A DNA stretch of 64,000 nt from Ruminococcaceae bacterium UBA7212 (GTDB taxonomy: Bacteria > Bacillota > Clostridia > Oscillospirales > Acutalibacteraceae), in the NCBI GenBank assembly GCA_002490525.1, contig DKUE01000006.1, positions 1 to 64,000 of the forward strand. The letters run 5' to 3'. The position numbers and the translations under genes are program-made. The notes beneath the pieces are model-generated. The model made no database searches. It saw only the letters and a program-made list of their open reading frames with translations, and was not told the DNA's origin. Position 1 is the first letter of the stretch. The number at the start of each line of letters is the position of its first letter. Positions 62,719 through 64,000 of this stretch are shown here, piece by piece.

Positions 62719-63234
62719 ATGTTGGGGGCTATGGATGCACAGAAAAAGATAATATTAGATATGACTTGCGGTGGTCGTTCGATTTGGTTTAACAAGAATC
62801 ATCCAAACGCTGTGTATTGCGATATTCGACAGGAAGACCATACGTCATTTTGGAAAAGCGCTGACGGAAGATCCGAACGCTTTTTGACCGTGAATCCCGA
62901 TGTGGTATGTAATTTTACCAATCTGCCGTTTGAGGACGAAACATTTTATCTTGTGGTGTTTGACCCACCGCATTTGTTGCGTGCAGGCGAAACATCGTGG
63001 CTTGTGAAAAAATATGGGAAACTCGATGAAAACTGGCCGCAAATGTTGCACGACGGATTCTGCGAGGGGATGCGCGTTCTGAAAGAAAACGGCGTTTTGA
63101 TTTTTAAATGGAATGAACGTGATATTCCTGCCGAAAAAGTGTGGAAGGCAATCGGGCAAAAGCCGTTGTTTGGTCATCATAGCGGAAAACAGTTATTAAC
63201 CTTTTGGGGCTGTTTTATGAAAGGTGTAAAGTAA
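62719..63234 (+). CDS. Small class I SAM-dependent methyltransferase
   Basis: The 171-residue Rossmann methyltransferase has a SAM site 'ILDMTCGGRSIWFNK' (about residues 12-26) and catalytic-type 'VVFDPPHLLRAG' (about 79-90), related to the D/N-PP-Y/H motif of N6-adenine methyltransferases. 'LKENGVLIFKWNERDIP' follows. No target-recognition domain, so it is much smaller than restriction-modification enzymes. Likely modifies DNA or a base during element transfer; inference. A start at 62731 is possible. Confidence 0.8.
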   Translation: MLGAMDAQKKIILDMTCGGRSIWFNKNHPNAVYCDIRQEDHTSFWKSADGRSERFLTVNPDVVCNFTNLPFEDETFYLVVFDPPHLLRAGETSWLVKKYGKLDENWPQMLHDGFCEGMRVLKENGVLIFKWNERDIPAEKVWKAIGQKPLFGHHSGKQLLTFWGCFMKGVK

Positions 63235-63270
63235 TGACGTGCATAATTCATCCAAATTAATCAGAAATTC

Positions 63271-63295
63271 ACTTTGTGCCATCGTGTCACAAAGT
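63271..63295 (+). repeat. 25-bp palindrome, copy 5 (upstream of parA)
   Basis: Identical to copy 4, also preceded by AAATTC, and 41 bp before the parA start. In a partition operon this is the position expected of an operator or parS site. Confidence 0.85.
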
Positions 63296-63336
63296 GCTAT
63301 ACCGGGAATTTTCCCGTGCAGAAAGGACGTATCAAT

Positions 63337-64000
63337 ATGGCAAAAGTAATCGCAATCGCAAGTGAAAAAGGCGGGGTGGGTAAAACCACAACCACGCTGA
63401 ACCTCGGTGCAGGTCTTGCAAACAGCGGCAAGCGTGTTCTGCTTGTGGATGCAGACCCACAGCGCAGTTTGACTGCTGTTGCGCTTTCGCATCAGGAAAC
63501 CGCAGAGCCGATTTATCTCTCCGACTATATGCGTGCGGTCATGCTGGGAAATCATAACCCTGAAATCGCGGTGCAGAAATACGCAGAGGGCTTTGCATAT
63601 ATTCCCTCGGACGGGGACAGCCTGCGTAATCTTGCACTGACTTTGGTCGGCGTACCCGCAGGGCGCGAACGTATATTGAAAACCGTGCTCGACCCTCTGC
63701 GCGAAGCCTACGATTACATTCTGATTGACTGTTCGCCGTCCCTGGATATGCTGCCTGTCAACGCGCTCACCGCCGCTGACAGCGTGCTGATTCCTACAAA
63801 AGTGGACGCGATGTCCGTTGAGGGTATCAGCGGTATTTTAAAATACATTCAGTCCGTGAAGTGCTACTACAATTCACAGCTTGCCGTGGAAGGTATTTTG
63901 CTGACGATGCTGGATATGCGCACACGGCTCGGCAAGCATGGCTTAGAGGATTTGCGCGAGTGCTGTACGGCATACGATATGCCGATGTTTGATACATATA
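63337..64000 (+). CDS. parA: ParA/Soj-family partition ATPase (runs off the window)
   Basis: At least 221 residues of a deviant Walker-type ATPase: 'SEKGGVGKTTTTLNLGAG' (residues 9-26, signature Lys before GGVGKT), 'VLLVDADPQRSLTA', 'YILIDCSPSLDMLPVNAL'. The C-terminal part lies beyond the window. ParA uses nucleoid-bound ATP-dimers to position DNA together with a ParB-parS complex; integrative and conjugative elements often carry it next to parB. GAAAGGAC lies before the ATG. A ParB gene is expected just to the right. Confidence 0.93.
   Translation, partial: MAKVIAIASEKGGVGKTTTTLNLGAGLANSGKRVLLVDADPQRSLTAVALSHQETAEPIYLSDYMRAVMLGNHNPEIAVQKYAEGFAYIPSDGDSLRNLALTLVGVPAGRERILKTVLDPLREAYDYILIDCSPSLDMLPVNALTAADSVLIPTKVDAMSVEGISGILKYIQSVKCYYNSQLAVEGILLTMLDMRTRLGKHGLEDLRECCTAYDMPMFDTY

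Noticed and set aside
62719..63234. Type II restriction-modification methyltransferase
   Set aside because: Too small, no target-recognition domain, and no restriction enzyme gene next to it.

Overview
The window looks like chromosome of an anaerobic, low-to-mid GC, Gram-positive Clostridia (an Oscillospirales-type gut Firmicute is the best guess). The supporting evidence is a CIRCE-controlled groES-groEL operon, a flavodiiron oxygen-detoxifying protein, a split (two-gene) transketolase, an orphan SpoVAE sporulation gene, a miaB-ylbF-mutS-mutL-miaA cluster, and a YggS-SepF-DivIVA-LspA-RluD division/cell-wall cluster. This placement is inferred from gene content; no rRNA is present.

Layout. 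1-8.7 kb is the end of an integrated mobile element. It carries J-domain and HIRAN genes, a DUF6076-like gene, a RepA-like ATPase, a MobC-like ribbon-helix-helix protein, an excisionase, a tyrosine integrase, an Arc-like protein with an XRE repressor, a SLOG-fold protein with an HTH partner, and a DUF4160-like gene. It ends at an intact tRNA-Ser(CGA), followed by a tRNA-Ser(CGA) gene broken at its anticodon loop. 8.8-57.1 kb is host chromosome. In order it holds: groESL; a DUF5058 membrane pair; an AraC-controlled operon of five redox/isomerase enzymes with a heparinase II/III-type lyase (14.0-22.6 kb); a C39 peptidase, flavodiiron protein, MltG and SpoVAE; an aldo/keto reductase; a CobO-like ATPase; GH36 and GH31 glycosidases; miaB to miaA; the division cluster; transketolase; a BspA-like LRR lipoprotein; an MFS carrier; MutY; and a truncated GH38 remnant. 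57.15-64 kb (open to the right) is a second mobile element inserted at a tRNA 3' end. It has a tyrosine integrase, an ImmA/ImmR-like protease-repressor pair, small HTH and membrane proteins, a small methyltransferase and ParA.

How the parts work together. The 14.9-22.6 kb operon encodes an Old Yellow Enzyme-type reductase, an SDR, an FrdA-like flavoprotein, a 2-hydroxyacid dehydrogenase, a TIM-barrel isomerase/epimerase and a cytoplasmic lyase. It reads as one catabolic pathway for an unidentified uronate-containing or otherwise glycosylated substrate. In the right-hand element, a 25-bp palindrome occurs five times, each copy 15-41 bp upstream of a gene start (integrase, two hypothetical genes, methyltransferase, parA). 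This suggests one protein binds all of them, as a shared operator or a parS-like centromere.

The most interesting signals are the dispersed palindrome, the broken-and-replaced tRNA-Ser(CGA), and the redox/lyase operon.
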